The notes under the pieces: model-generated
What the model saw: the letters and a program-made list of their open reading frames with translations, nothing else
Told to the model about the DNA's origin: nothing
Databases searched by the model: none
Program-made: the position numbers and the translations under genes
Shown: positions 8,053-20,720 of the stretch, in pieces
How positions within the stretch are numbered: the stretch's first letter is position 1
Layout: each line of letters opens with the position of its first letter
Origin: Camelimonas fluminis
GTDB lineage: Bacteria; Pseudomonadota; Alphaproteobacteria; Rhizobiales; Beijerinckiaceae
Direction: 5' to 3'
Assembly: GCF_014656355.1 (NCBI RefSeq)
Contig: NZ_BNCG01000006.1
Span: forward strand, 1-54,132
Length of the DNA stretch: 54,132 nt

Positions 8053-9726
8053 TTATTGCGCGCCGTTCAGCGCGCTGACCAGCGCCTTCAGCGAGGCGGT
8101 GGCCACGTCCGGGTCGACGCCGACGCCGAACACGCTGCGGTCGTCGGCCGTGCGGCATTCGACATAAGCGGCGGCCTGGGAGTCGGCGCCGCGCCGCAGG
8201 GCGTGCTCGTCGTAATTGACCACCTCGATGCCGGCGCCGAAGCGGGCGTTGATGGCGTCGACAGCGCTGGAGATCAGGCCGTTGCCGCGCCCGGCGATCT
8301 GGATTTCCTCGCCGTCGACGCGGATGCGGCCGGTGAAGGCGCGTTCGCCGCCGCCCCGGCGCACGCCGCCGCCTTCATACTCCAGCAGTTCGTAACGCTG
8401 GGGGCCTTCCAGCCGGTAGGCGTCCTGGAAAATCTCCCAGATATCGGCGGAGGTCATCTCGCGGGCCGTCTCGTCGGCGCGGGCCTGGACGCGGCGGCTC
8501 ATGTCCACCTGCAAACGGCGCGGCAGCTTCAGGCCGTGGTCCTGCTCCAGCACCCAGGCGACGCCGCCCTTGCCGGACTGGCTGTTGACCCGGATCACCG
8601 CCTCATAGCTCTCGCCGATGTCGGCGGGGTCCAGCGCCAGATAGGGCATTTCCCAGACGCCGTCGTTGCGCTTCGCGTGAGCGTCGAAGCCCTTCTTGAT
8701 GGCGTCCTGATGCGAGCCGGAGAAGGCGGTGAACACCAGTTCGCCGGCGTAAGGGTGGCGCGGGTGCACCGGCAGTTCGTTGCAATGCTCGGCGGTTTTC
8801 ACCACGGCGCGCATGTCTTCGAAGCGCAGCTCAGGATCGACGCCCTGGGTGTACATGTTCATGGCCAGCGTCACCAGGTCGACGTTGCCGGTGCGCTCGC
8901 CATTGCCGAACAGGCAGCCCTCGACGCGGTCGGCGCCGGCCAGCAGGGCCAGTTCCGCCGCCGCAACGCCGGTGCCGCGGTCGTTGTGCGGATGCACCGA
9001 GATGACGACGCTGTCGCGGCGCGAAATGCGCCGGCAGAACCACTCGATCTGGTCGGCGTAAACGTTGGGCAGGGCGACCTCGACCGTCGCCGGCAGGTTG
9101 AGGATGACCTTGTTGTCGGGCGTCGGCTGCAGCACGTCCAGCACGCGCTCACAGATCTCCAGGGCGAATTCCGGTTCGGCCATGCTGAAGGTTTCGGGCG
9201 AATACTCGAAGGTCCAGCGGGTTTCCGGCCGCTTCGCCGCCTCGGCCTTCATCTGGGCGACGCCGGCGATGGCCAGATCGATGATCTGCTGCTTCTCCAT
9301 GCCGAACACCACGCGGCGGAACAGCGGCGCGATGGCGTTGTACAGATGGACAATGGCGCTGTGGGCGCCTTCCAGCGCCTCGAAAGTGCGGCTGATCAGA
9401 TCCTCGCGCGACTGGGTCAGCACCTGGATGGTGACGTCCGGCGGGATCATGTTGTTGTCGATCAGGCTGCGCACGAAGTCGAAATCGGTCTGCGAGGCCG
9501 AGGCGAAGCCGACTTCGATTTCCTTGAAGCCGATGTCGACCAGGGTGTTGTAGAACCGGGTCTTCTTCTCGACGTTCATCGGGTTGGCCAGCGACTGGTT
9601 GCCGTCGCGCAGGTCGCTCGACAGCCAGCGGGGCGCCCTGGTGATGCGCTTCGACGGCCACTGGCGGTCGTTCAGGTCAAAGCCGGGGGCGTAGGGCTGA
9701 TATTTGCTCTGCGGGTTGTTCAGCAT
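8053..9726 (-). CDS. leuA: 2-isopropylmalate synthase LeuA (type II)
   Basis: 557 residues, matching the long LeuA form. It condenses acetyl-CoA with 2-oxoisovalerate, the first committed step of leucine synthesis, in the cytoplasm. Visible are the N-terminal HMGL-like barrel with [16 protein letters not shown] (metal- and substrate-binding Arg-Asp), the metal-binding HPHNDRGTG, the [12 protein letters not shown] segment, and a C-terminal LeuA regulatory domain for leucine feedback (about residues 430-557). ATG at 9726 follows a GGATGA-like ribosome-binding site. The gene stands alone with its own terminator; leucine regulation by a leader peptide was looked for upstream but not seen. Confidence 0.96.
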   Translation of the reverse strand: MLNNPQSKYQPYAPGFDLNDRQWPSKRITRAPRWLSSDLRDGNQSLANPMNVEKKTRFYNTLVDIGFKEIEVGFASASQTDFDFVRSLIDNNMIPPDVTIQVLTQSREDLISRTFEALEGAHSAIVHLYNAIAPLFRRVVFGMEKQQIIDLAIAGVAQMKAEAAKRPETRWTFEYSPETFSMAEPEFALEICERVLDVLQPTPDNKVILNLPATVEVALPNVYADQIEWFCRRISRRDSVVISVHPHNDRGTGVAAAELALLAGADRVEGCLFGNGERTGNVDLVTLAMNMYTQGVDPELRFEDMRAVVKTAEHCNELPVHPRHPYAGELVFTAFSGSHQDAIKKGFDAHAKRNDGVWEMPYLALDPADIGESYEAVIRVNSQSGKGGVAWVLEQDHGLKLPRRLQVDMSRRVQARADETAREMTSADIWEIFQDAYRLEGPQRYELLEYEGGGVRRGGGERAFTGRIRVDGEEIQIAGRGNGLISSAVDAINARFGAGIEVVNYDEHALRRGADSQAAAYVECRTADDRSVFGVGVDPDVATASLKALVSALNGAQ

Positions 9727-10430
9727 GGGTCGTCATCCGGTGTCAGACGGGGCGGCGGGCGCCAGTTTCAGGCGCGGTTCAGCCGCATGCGCGCGTCAGA
9801 AATACATCATGGGGAAGAAGCGTGCTGGCCTCGGACGCGGGACGGGGAAACGTCCGGTCCGTTCCTACAGCCGCCGGGCAGCCGTCAGTCCCGGCGACCG
9901 CCGGAAAGTCGGCGCGCACATGCGCGCACGCCCGGCGCGCGGTTCACGACGCCAGTCACAATGGCGGTCGACCAGATAAAATTTTCAGAAAACATCACAC
10001 AATCCGCTGGCGCTTTACATGACACGCGACAAACCCCGCCTTCCTCAGAAGGACGGGCCGGAAAGTCGAAGCGTGAGGCCAGTGACGTGGATCATGGCCG
10101 GAGACTGTCACAGGCGATGGCGCGCGTCAACGCCCTGGCGCAACAGGCCTGGGTTGGCCCGGTCGCCACGCTGCGGCAGGCGCTCGACTGGCGAGCGGGG
10201 AAGCTGGCGGAGAATATTTTTCCAGAAAATGCGCTGAATTCCACTGCAAATCCAGGCCTGACCTGTCTTCCGGAGGGCTTTGTTCCAAACTGTTCCAGCG
10301 CTGTTGCCGGTCTGGCGCCGCACTCCCTACCCTCAGGAGCGAAAGACCTTGCGGGACCTTTGCGAGACCCGGACAGTCCGGCGCGCGGCAAGGTCGCTTA
10401 CCAGGACATATTGTGATGAGGGGAACAGCC
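9727..10430. other. Gap between divergent leuA and the broken metQ copy
   Basis: About 700 bases with no convincing gene. The AT-rich stretch 9970-10015 (AAAATTTTCAGAAAACATC) is the likeliest place for the leuA promoter on the minus strand, but no clear -35/-10 pair could be assigned. No SAM riboswitch or leucine leader peptide was recognised. Confidence 0.4.
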
Positions 10431-11284
10431 ATGACGGGCGGCAATACATCTGAAATGCTCCGGCGGCTGTCGCGGCGGGCGGTCCTGCTGGGCGCGGGGC
10501 TGGCGTTGGCGGCCGGGGGCATATCTGGCGCTGCGCTCGCCGCGCAGGAAAACCCGCAGAAGACCCAGCAGAAAACCTTGAAAGTCGGCGTTTCCGCCGG
10601 GCCCTATGGCGATATCCTGCGTGAGGCGGCGAAGCTGGCCGCGAAGGACGGCGTCAAGGTCGAGGTCGTCGAGTTCTCGGACTGGAACCTGCCGAACGCC
10701 GCCGTGCAATCCGGCGATATCGACCTCAACGCCTTTCAGCACCGGCCTTATCTCGCCGCTCAGGTGAAAGCGCGCGGCTATGACATCGTGCCCTGGACGC
10801 CGCCATCGCCGTGCCCGCCGGCCTGTATTCGGCGAAGCACAAATCGCTGAAGGACATCCCTGATGGAGCCAGCGTCGCCCTTCCCAACGACCCGTCCAAC
10901 GGCGCCCGCGCGCTGTTTCTTGTCCAGCAGGCGGGGTTGATCAGGTTGCGCGACGGCGCCGGAGCGAGCGCCACCACCCGGGATATCGTCGACAACCCGA
11001 AGAAACTGCGCTTCCGCGAAATCGACGCGGCGCAACTGGCGCGTTCGCTGGATGACGTGGACGTGGCCTGGGTCTCCAGCAACTACGCCCATCTCGCCGG
11101 GCTGAAGCTGAAAGACGCCCTGAAGGCCGAAGGGGCCGATAACGACTGGGTGCTGGTGTTCGCCGCGCGCGCCGATCGCAAGGACGATCCGGCAATCCGG
11201 CAATACATCGCCGCCTATCGCTCGCAACCGGTGCGCCAGTACATCACGCGGACATTCAACGGGGCGATTTTGCCGGCGTTCTGA
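10431..11284 (+). pseudogene. metQ-like methionine-binding protein broken by a one-base frameshift
   Basis: Two overlapping frames together make one NlpA/MetQ-family solute-binding protein. The first (from 10431, behind AGGGGAACAGCC) has a Tat- or Sec-like leader RRLSRRAVLLGAGLALAAG, then LKVGVSAGPYGDIL and LNAFQHRPYLAAQ, and loses homology after DIVP at about 10793. The second frame resumes with VPAGLYSAKHKSL and continues to an intact C-terminus (FNGAILPAF). Comparison with the intact metQ at 19860 shows 32 bases where 33 are expected, so a single missing base near 10793 (for example CCC-G-TGGAC) restores the frame. No lipobox Cys and no metN/metI next to it. A sequencing error cannot be excluded. 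Confidence 0.85.
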
Positions 11285-11634
11285 GACGCCCGGGCCGGGC
11301 CCCGTTGGTGTGGGCGTTCACCGGGTGGGGCGCATCGTTGTTGCGCTCCTGCCCGTTCGTACCTGCCCGTTCGTACCTGCCCGACCGTCATGGCCGGACC
11401 TGTTCCGGCCATCCACGAGAACCACGCCGTGCAAGGGAGTGTTCTGGAGCGGCGGCAAAGACGCGGATGCCCGCATCACGCGCGGGCATGACGGCGGAGA
11501 GCGGAGGAGCAGAGGGATGGCGCCGTGGAGGGGCGCGAGCGCGCGGGCGCATGGCGCAAGCAAGCGGCTGGGCCGTCGGCCGCGACATGGCGTTACATCG
11601 CAGCTATATGGCCTGTTGGAGCGCTGGGAAGGCG
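11285..11634. other. Gap with tandem repeat and dispersed palindromic repeat
   Basis: No gene. 11348-11384 holds about 2.6 copies of the 14-base unit CCTGCCCGTTCGTA. 11386-11494 holds the composite palindromic repeat listed separately. The remainder shows nothing recognisable. Confidence 0.6.
11386..11494 (+). repeat. Composite palindromic intergenic repeat
   Basis: Two hairpins: ATGGCCGGA/TCCGGCCAT (11390-11398 and 11404-11412) and ATGCCCGC/GCGGGCAT (11467-11474 and 11482-11489). Their outer sequence CGTCATGGCCGG and GGCATGACGG gives the whole block a mirrored look. The ATGGCCGG core recurs in the 19-bp hairpin at 33821-33873. This is the style of dispersed repeat common between genes in Rhizobiales genomes. 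Confidence 0.6.
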
Positions 11635-14480
<2,846 letters not shown>

Positions 14481-14481
14481 C

Positions 14482-15753
14482 TCACAGCCCCATGGGCGGG
14501 CGGCGCCGGGAGCCGGGGCCGCCAGCGCCCTGGCGCGTGGCCGTGGCGCCGGCGGCGTCGCCGGCGATGACCTGCTCGCCTTCCTTCAGGCCGTCGCGAA
14601 CTTCGGCGGTGACCTTGTCGTTAAGGCCGATCCTGACGCGCCGGCGCTCCACGGCGCCGTCCTTGCCCAGCACGCGCACGATGAAACCGCGCTCCGCCGA
14701 GCCATGAATGGCCGAGGAGGGAATCGTCAGCACGCCCTTGGCCTGGCCCAGCACGATGTGGGCGTTGGCCGTCATGTAGGTGCGCAGGCTGCCGTCCGGA
14801 TTGGGCACGTTGAAGACGCCGTTATAGTAGATCGCGGTGTTGGACGTGCTGGACGACGACGCGGTGCTGGAAGTGCTGATGCTCGCGTCGGAGCGAATGG
14901 AATCCGGGGCCGGATCGATCGATTCCAGCGTTGCGTCATAGCGCCGGTCCGGCGCGCCGATGATCGAGAACTGCACCTTCTGGCCCGGCTGCACCTTGAC
15001 CACATCCGCTTCTGAAATCTCGGCGTTCACCGTCATGGTGTCGAGCTGGCCGAGGATTACGATGGTGGGCGCGGTCTGGATCGAGCTGACCGTCTGGCCT
15101 TCCTGGGTGACCACCGCCAGCACCGTGCCGTCGATCGGCGCGATGATGCGGGTGTAGCCGAGGTTGGCGCGGGCGTCGTCCACGGCCACCTTGCCGGAGA
15201 GGATCTGGGCCTCCAGGGCGGCGATCTGCGCCTTCGTCGTGTCCACGTTGGCCACGGCCGTGTCGTAGTCGATGCGCGACACGGCGTTGCTGGCGACCAT
15301 GGTCTGCTGGCGCGCCAGGTTCTGCCCGTAGAGCTTCAGGATCGCGACCTTCTCGTCGCGTTGGGCGCGCAGGCGGGCGAGGTCGGCCTCGGCGGTGCGC
15401 AGTTTGTTTTCCTGGGTAATCGAGTCGATCTGGGCGACAAGGTCGCCCTTCTTCACCCGGTCGCCAACCTTGAATTTCACCGAAAGCACGCGGCCGCTGA
15501 CCTGGGCGCCGACCGCGACCAGCCGCGCCGGCTTCAGCGTGCCGGTGGCGAGCACGGTTTCATCCACGTCGCCGCGCGTCACCGGCGAGGTGAGATATTT
15601 CGGCGTCTCTGCCTTCGCCGGGAAAAAATAACGCCAGGCCAGCACCGCGAGCGCCAGCAGGACCAGCAGAACCAGCGCCTGTTTGATGCGGCGGCGGGAG
15701 CGCGACGGTTGCGCCCTGCGCGCCGCCGGCTGCGACATGTCGGGCTGGCTCAC
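14482..15753 (-). CDS. macA: MacA, periplasmic adaptor of the MacAB pump
   Basis: 423 residues from a GTG at 15753 that overlaps the upstream stop as GTGA and has GGGAG about seven bases upstream; ATG at 15738 is the alternative. One N-terminal membrane anchor (ALVLLVLLALAVLAWRYFF, about residues 27-45), lipoyl/barrel-sandwich parts (VAVGAQVSGRVLSVKF and GYTRIIAPIDGTVLAVV) flanking a coiled-coil hairpin of about 100 residues, and a C-terminal beta-barrel. A Ser/Thr-rich stretch (SISTSSTASSSSTSN) in the barrel is an insert not needed for the fold. It bridges MacB to the outer membrane factor encoded just upstream. Confidence 0.92.
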   Translation of the reverse strand: MSQPDMSQPAARRAQPSRSRRRIKQALVLLVLLALAVLAWRYFFPAKAETPKYLTSPVTRGDVDETVLATGTLKPARLVAVGAQVSGRVLSVKFKVGDRVKKGDLVAQIDSITQENKLRTAEADLARLRAQRDEKVAILKLYGQNLARQQTMVASNAVSRIDYDTAVANVDTTKAQIAALEAQILSGKVAVDDARANLGYTRIIAPIDGTVLAVVTQEGQTVSSIQTAPTIVILGQLDTMTVNAEISEADVVKVQPGQKVQFSIIGAPDRRYDATLESIDPAPDSIRSDASISTSSTASSSSTSNTAIYYNGVFNVPNPDGSLRTYMTANAHIVLGQAKGVLTIPSSAIHGSAERGFIVRVLGKDGAVERRRVRIGLNDKVTAEVRDGLKEGEQVIAGDAAGATATRQGAGGPGSRRRPPMGL

Positions 15754-17267
15754 GGGCGGCTCCCGTTGACGTTGATGAAGTGGGGGCCGGTGTTGTGGTC
15801 GACGATGACCGGACGCGAGGCGTCGACCAGGCCGTTCCAGCCGCCGCCGAGCGCCTTGTTGAGGCTCACCCAGGCCAGCGCGCGGGTCACGCGGCTGTCG
15901 ACGAGGGCGCTTTCCGCGCTGTAGGCGGAGCGTTCTGCGGTCAGCACGTCGAGGAAGCTCACATTGCCGGATTGATAGAGATTGCGGGACAGGCGCAGCG
16001 CCTCCCCGTAATTGCTGGCGGAACTGACCAGTTTGGCGATGCGCACGCCCTCCTGGTTCAGGGTGACGAGGGCGTTCTCCACCTCTTCCAGCGCGCCAAG
16101 GACCGACGCCTGCCAGGCGATGAAGTTCTGGTCCCGCTGCGCTTCCGTGATCTGCACGGCGGCGCGCAGCTTGCCGGCGTTGAACAGCGGCGCGGACAGG
16201 GTCGGGCCAAAGGCCCAGCTGATGGACGAGTTGCGCCCCAGATCGCCGAGGCGCGCCGCCGACGTGGAGATGTCGCCCGTCAGACTCACGGACGGGTACT
16301 GCGCCGCCGTCGCCTGGCCGATGCGGGCCGTCGCCTGGGCGAAACGCCGTTCGGCGAGGCGCACGTCCGGCCGGTTGACCAGCACGTCGGCCGGGATGCC
16401 GCGCCGCACCCGCCATGTCGGCGAGGGGATCGGCGCGATCTTGCGGAACGCATCGGCCAGCGCTGACGGCGGCTGTCCCGACAGCACCGACAGGCGATTG
16501 ATGGTCTGGGTCAGACCCGTCTCGAGCGTCGGGATCGAGGCCTCCGTGCTCGCCGCCTGGCCGGCGGCGTTGGCGACGTCGAGCGCGGTGGCGCCGCCCG
16601 CCGCAAGCCGCGTGCGCGTCAGGGCTTCAGTTTCACGCTGCGATCTGGCGGTGCGTTGCGCCAGGGCAATGCGGGCCTGATAGCCGCGCGCCTGCACATA
16701 ATTGGAGGCGATATCGCCCACCAGGACCAGCAGGCTGTTGCGCAAATCGTCGGTCGCGGCGTCGAGGCCATACCGGGCCGCCTCCACGGCGCGATGATTG
16801 GCGCCGAACAGGTCGATCTCCCAACTGGCGCTGGCGGCGCCGCGCACATTGTTGACCGGTCGCGTCGCGCCGACCTGGCTGCGGCCGGCGACGCCTGCGC
16901 CGTTGACTTCGGGGAACAGCGCGCCGACGGCCTGGTCATAACTGGCCCGGGCTTCGCGCACGCGCGCCTTGGCGGCGGCGACATCCAGGTTTCCGGCGAC
17001 GGCGCCGTCGATCATGCGGTTGAGCGTGGGGTCGCCAAGCCGCGTCCACCATTCGGCCAGTTGCGGCGTTCCCGCGACAGTGGCGCCGGACTTGCCAGCC
17101 CCGCTCCAGGACGCGGGCAGCGCCATGCCGGCGCCATTGTAGTCAGGGCCGACGGCGCAGCCGGCCAGCATCGCCGCGCAGGCGATCACGACCGCGCGCT
17201 CCACAAGGGCGCGGCGCCGGCGCGGGCGTGTGACTGACGGAGACGGGGCGGTTAACGCCATGAACAT
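15750..17267 (-). CDS. TolC/NodT-family outer membrane efflux lipoprotein
   Basis: 505 residues. Signal peptide with basic start (RPRRRR) and lipobox LAGC with Cys37, then AVGPDYNG, the characteristic start of NodT-family RND/ABC outer membrane factors. Two internal repeats of long helices follow (DLFGANHRAVEAARYGL in the first half, APLFNAGKLRAAVQITEAQRD in the second). It forms the trimeric outer membrane channel. Being first in a run with macA and macB (4-base overlap, then 1-base gap), it completes a tripartite pump. ATG at 17261 is an alternative start; the upstream site is weak for both. Confidence 0.92.
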   Translation of the reverse strand: MFMALTAPSPSVTRPRRRRALVERAVVIACAAMLAGCAVGPDYNGAGMALPASWSGAGKSGATVAGTPQLAEWWTRLGDPTLNRMIDGAVAGNLDVAAAKARVREARASYDQAVGALFPEVNGAGVAGRSQVGATRPVNNVRGAASASWEIDLFGANHRAVEAARYGLDAATDDLRNSLLVLVGDIASNYVQARGYQARIALAQRTARSQRETEALTRTRLAAGGATALDVANAAGQAASTEASIPTLETGLTQTINRLSVLSGQPPSALADAFRKIAPIPSPTWRVRRGIPADVLVNRPDVRLAERRFAQATARIGQATAAQYPSVSLTGDISTSAARLGDLGRNSSISWAFGPTLSAPLFNAGKLRAAVQITEAQRDQNFIAWQASVLGALEEVENALVTLNQEGVRIAKLVSSASNYGEALRLSRNLYQSGNVSFLDVLTAERSAYSAESALVDSRVTRALAWVSLNKALGGGWNGLVDASRPVIVDHNTGPHFINVNGSRP

Positions 17268-18020
17268 CTTTCACAAACAGGCGGGACAGGCATGAGGCGG
17301 ATGCAGAGCCTGTGTGACGGGGCGAGGTCCATTTTCACGGGAGCCGCTCCGGGGACATCACGATCAGCCGAATCGGGATCTCGCCCCATGGCGTTGGAAT
17401 GATGGAATTTATCGGGGCGACGCCGTGGGCGCCCGGCTGGGTGTTCATGGTCTGAAGTTTCGCCATGGCGTTTCTGTGGCTGGAATGTTTCCCATTGCAA
17501 CTGGCTACAGGTTCCCGCGCCAGTTTCTCACGCAACCGGCAAGGCCGTTTGACGGGAATCAGCCCGATGATTCAGCCATTGTTAACCGGAAGCGCCGGGC
17601 GACGCCATTTGGAGCGGGCAAGCGCGCATATTCCGGCGCGCATCTTGCCATGCATCCTGGGGAAACCTGTCGCGCCTGTTGCTGGCGGAGAAAATTATTC
17701 CCCGAATGTCGCCATCTAAAAATAACATTTCAGAATGTATTTATTGACAAATAACAATAAATAAAGTGTATTTGCGGGGCGTCGCCGCCGGCGCAACCGT
17801 CGGGCCATTTCTGACGGTCAGGGGCGTCGCGCGCCAGTCTGCATTTGGGAGCAATCGTCCGGCGCCCAGTTCCGGCGCGCCTGAGGTTCCCGCAGGTCGC
17901 CGTTATGGACAGTGCGGGCTGCGGATGCGGTGGCTTTTCTGAATTTTCCCGAGGCGCGGCGCGCCTGTTCCGGGAACCGCGCCAGCGCCGGCCGCCAGGC
18001 GCGTCTTCTGCGAGGATCGG
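17268..18020. other. Divergent promoter region between efflux operon and metNIQ
   Basis: About 750 bases without a supported gene. 17690-17770 is strikingly AT-rich for this genome and carries the promoter listed below. The stretch 17773-18020 would be a leader of roughly 245 bases upstream of metN; it is GC-rich and could fold, but I could not match it to a known SAM riboswitch class. Promoters for the minus-strand efflux operon were not resolved. Confidence 0.45.
17744..17772 (+). promoter_or_regulatory. Sigma-70-type promoter for metNIQ
   Basis: A perfect TTGACA (17744-17749) and TGTATT (17767-17772) separated by 17 bases, inside the only strongly AT-rich stretch of the region. It points towards metN, whose ATG lies about 250 bases downstream. 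Confidence 0.6.
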
Positions 18021-19130
18021 ATGAACATGCTGTCGCCAACGGCCCCGCTGGAGCGGGGCGTCACGCCGTCTCCGCCGCCCGGGGACGCGCTGGTGCGCTT
18101 CGAGGGCGTGCGCAAGGTCTATCCGCCCCGCGCTGGCAACGCCTCCTTCGTGGCGCTGGATCACATCGACCTGTCGGTGGCGCGCGGCTCGGTGCTCGGC
18201 GTCATTGGCCGCAGCGGCGCCGGCAAGTCAACGCTGATCCGCCTGGTCAACGGGCTGGAGAAGGCCAGCGCCGGCAGGGTCATCGTCGATGGCGCCGACA
18301 TTACCGGCATGAGCGAGCGCGACCTGCGCGGCGTGCGCCGGGCCATCGGCATGGTGTTCCAGCACTTCAATCTGCTGTCGTCGCGGACCGCCTATGACAA
18401 TGTGGCGTTGCCGCTGGAGATCGCCGGCGTCGCCGCCGCCGACATCCGCCGGCGGGTGGAGCCGCTGCTGGAGCTGGTGGGCCTCGCCGACAAGCGCGAC
18501 CGCTACCCGGCCGAGCTGTCTGGCGGCCAGAAGCAGCGCGTCGGCATCGCCCGGGCGCTCGCCACCCGGCCCAAGGCGCTGCTGTCCGACGAGGCGACCT
18601 CGGCTCTCGATCCCGAAACCACCCGCTCCATCCTCGATCTGCTGGGGTCGATCAACACGGAGCTGGGCCTGACCATCCTGCTCATTACCCATGAAATGTC
18701 GGTGGTGGCGCGCATCGCCCGCCAGGTGGCCGTGCTCGACGCCGGCCGCATCGTCGAGCAGGGCGACGTGTATGACGTGTTTACCCGTCCGCAGCACGCG
18801 ACGACCAGGTCGTTTCTGGGCGCCGTCAGCGGCCAGAAACTGCCCGGCTGGCTCGCCGGCCGCCTGCGGGCGGAGGCGCGCCCCGGCGACCAGACCGTGG
18901 TGCGCGTGGTGTTCCGGGGGCCGATCGCCACCGATGCGCTGGTGTCCGGCCTCGTGAAGACCCACGGCGTCGACGTGAACATTCTGTCAGGCGCGGTGGA
19001 TGAGGTGGCCGGCCGCCCGTTCGGCGCCCTGGTGCTGGGCCTGCCGGCCGATCCGGCGACGCTGACGCTGGCGCTGGCCTGGTTTGCGGGCCACGGACTC
19101 GACGCGGAGGTGCTTGGTCATGTCGGCTGA
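18021..19130 (+). CDS. metN: MetN, methionine ABC importer ATPase
   Basis: 369 residues. Walker [10 protein letters not shown], signature [15 protein letters not shown], Walker [17 protein letters not shown]-loop [10 protein letters not shown], and a C-terminal NIL domain (about residues 285-365) which in MetN binds methionine and inhibits transport when the cell is replete. The assignment rests on the NIL domain, the metI and metQ neighbours, and the MetN-typical [14 protein letters not shown] 18021 follows GAGGATCGG; the first 25 residues are a Pro-rich extension. metI starts inside its last codons, showing translational coupling. Confidence 0.95.
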   Translation: MNMLSPTAPLERGVTPSPPPGDALVRFEGVRKVYPPRAGNASFVALDHIDLSVARGSVLGVIGRSGAGKSTLIRLVNGLEKASAGRVIVDGADITGMSERDLRGVRRAIGMVFQHFNLLSSRTAYDNVALPLEIAGVAAADIRRRVEPLLELVGLADKRDRYPAELSGGQKQRVGIARALATRPKALLSDEATSALDPETTRSILDLLGSINTELGLTILLITHEMSVVARIARQVAVLDAGRIVEQGDVYDVFTRPQHATTRSFLGAVSGQKLPGWLAGRLRAEARPGDQTVVRVVFRGPIATDALVSGLVKTHGVDVNILSGAVDEVAGRPFGALVLGLPADPATLTLALAWFAGHGLDAEVLGHVG

Positions 19131-19785
19131 TATCGCCTGGCTCATCTGGGAAGCCACCCTGGACACCATGTGGATGGTGGCGATCGCCATGATCATCGCC
19201 ACGCTCATCGGCATTCCCCTCGGGGTGTTCCTCGCCACCAGCGGCAGGGGCGAACTGCTGGCCGCGCCGCTGCTGAACCGGGTGCTTGGGCTGATCGTCA
19301 ACGCCACGCGCTCGACGCCATTCATCATCCTCGTGGTGGCGATCATTCCGTTCACCCGGCTCGTCGCCGGCACGTCCATTGGCACGAAAGCGGCGATCGT
19401 GCCGCTGACCATCGCCGCCACGCCCTTCATCGCCCGCCTGATCGAGACGGCGATCCGCGAGGTCGACCAAGGGTTGGTGGAGGCGGCCCGCGCCATGGGG
19501 GCGACGCCGCTGCAGATCGTTCGCAAGGTGCTGCTGCCCGAGGCCATTCCCGCAATTGTGCTGTCGCTGACGCTCGCCGTGGTGTCGATGATCGGCTACT
19601 CGGCCATGGTCGGCGCCGTGGGCGGCGGCGGTCTCGGCGATCTCGGCATACGCTACGGCTACCAGCGCTTCATGCCCGACGTGATGGCCGCCGTGGTCAT
19701 CGTGCTGATCGTGCTGGTGCAGGGGGTGCAGAGCATCGGCGACCGGCTGGCCAGGCGCCTCAACAGGCGGCTGCGCCAGAGCTGA
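19120..19785 (+). CDS. metI: MetI, methionine ABC importer permease
   Basis: 221 residues from the ATG at 19120, preceded by GGAGG nine bases upstream and overlapping the metN stop by 11 bases. Five membrane segments are visible (starting [16 protein letters not shown], then GIPLGVFL), with the [16 protein letters not shown] motif and the EAA loop [22 protein letters not shown] that contacts MetN. An ATG at 19084 lies in frame but lacks a ribosome-binding site and would overlap metN by 47 bases. Confidence 0.95.
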   Translation: MSADIAWLIWEATLDTMWMVAIAMIIATLIGIPLGVFLATSGRGELLAAPLLNRVLGLIVNATRSTPFIILVVAIIPFTRLVAGTSIGTKAAIVPLTIAATPFIARLIETAIREVDQGLVEAARAMGATPLQIVRKVLLPEAIPAIVLSLTLAVVSMIGYSAMVGAVGGGGLGDLGIRYGYQRFMPDVMAAVVIVLIVLVQGVQSIGDRLARRLNRRLRQS

Positions 19786-19859
19786 GATGTCGTCGTCTGA
19801 TGTCCTGCCTGTCCTGGGGCGCCCAAGGCTGGGCGGTTTCGATGTCTGGAGATAATTAC

Positions 19860-20717
19860 ATGCATCCATCAACCCGGACGGCGCCCGACGCCGGAAAAAC
19901 CCGCCGCGCCCTGCTCACGCTGTTCGCCGCATGCGTCCTGCCGCTGGCGCTGGCCGGCGGGGTGGGCGCCGCCACGGATGCGCCAGCCACGGATGCGCCA
20001 GCCCTGGTGCGCGTCGGCGTCGTTCCGGGGCCGGACGTGGAGATCCTGGAGCAGGTCAGGAAGGTCGCCGCAGGGCGCGGGTTGAAGATCGAACTGATCC
20101 AGTTCAGCGACTACATCATTCCCAACCAGGCGCTGGCCAATGGCGAGATCGAGGCCAACGCCTTCCAGCATCAGCCTTATCTGCAGGCGCAGACCGCCAG
20201 CACGGGCTGGAAGCTGGTGAAGGCGGGCGAAACCATCACCTCGCCCATGGCGCTGTATTCCACCCGCCACAAATCCCTCGACGCCATTCCGGCTGGCGGG
20301 AGCATCGCCATTCCCAACGATCCCACCAACGGCGGCCGGGCGTTGCGCCTGCTGGCGGATCGCGGTCTTTTCCGTCTGAAAGACGGCGAAACCGTCGCCG
20401 CCACCGTGCGCGACATCAGCGACAACCCGAAAAAGCTGAAGATCATCGAGCTGGACGCGGCGCAGATCGCCCGCAGCCTGCCGGATGTCGATGCGGCGGC
20501 GATCAACAGCAACTACGCCGTGGAGGCGGGTCTCGATCCGGTGAAGGGCGGCCTTGCCCGCGAGGACAGCAACGGTCCCTGGGTCAATATCATCGCGGTG
20601 CGCGCCGCCGACGCTGGCAAACCCTGGGTCAGCGCGCTGGTCGGCGCTTACCGGAGCGACGAAATCCGCCAGTTCATCCTTGAGCGTTATAAAGGCGTCT
20701 ATATCCCGGCCTGGTGA
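19860..20717 (+). CDS. metQ: MetQ, methionine-binding protein of the importer
   Basis: 285 residues from the ATG at 19860 (GGAG eight bases upstream). Signal sequence ALLTLFAACVLPLALAGGVGAA, then NlpA-family core: VRVGVVPGPDVEILEQV, EANAFQHQPYLQAQ, IPNDPTNGGRALRLL and NSNYAVEAGL. It lacks a clear lipobox with mature Cys, so it may be a soluble periplasmic protein, unlike lipoprotein MetQ of E. coli. A 15-base tandem repeat after the signal peptide gives ATDAPATDAP. It delivers methionine to MetNI. Its stop is three bases from the convergent ABC exporter gene. Confidence 0.95.
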   Translation: MHPSTRTAPDAGKTRRALLTLFAACVLPLALAGGVGAATDAPATDAPALVRVGVVPGPDVEILEQVRKVAAGRGLKIELIQFSDYIIPNQALANGEIEANAFQHQPYLQAQTASTGWKLVKAGETITSPMALYSTRHKSLDAIPAGGSIAIPNDPTNGGRALRLLADRGLFRLKDGETVAATVRDISDNPKKLKIIELDAAQIARSLPDVDAAAINSNYAVEAGLDPVKGGLAREDSNGPWVNIIAVRAADAGKPWVSALVGAYRSDEIRQFILERYKGVYIPAW

Positions 20718-20720
20718 GCC

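Noticed and set aside
7811-8158. N-terminal extension of ada
   Set aside because: It runs through the leuA terminator and overlaps leuA; the Ada domain begins after 7810.
9796-9810. Tiny frame M-M-Y-F upstream of leuA considered as a leader peptide
   Set aside because: No leucine codons, no ribosome-binding site and no attenuator pair between it and leuA.
10282-10295. Second possible LexA box GTTC-CAAACT-GTTC upstream of the metQ-like pseudogene
   Set aside because: The spacer is six bases, not seven, and the gene behind it has no link to DNA repair.
11348-11384. Tandem 14-base units considered as a CRISPR or iteron array
   Set aside because: Only about 2.6 copies with no spacers, no cas or rep genes nearby.
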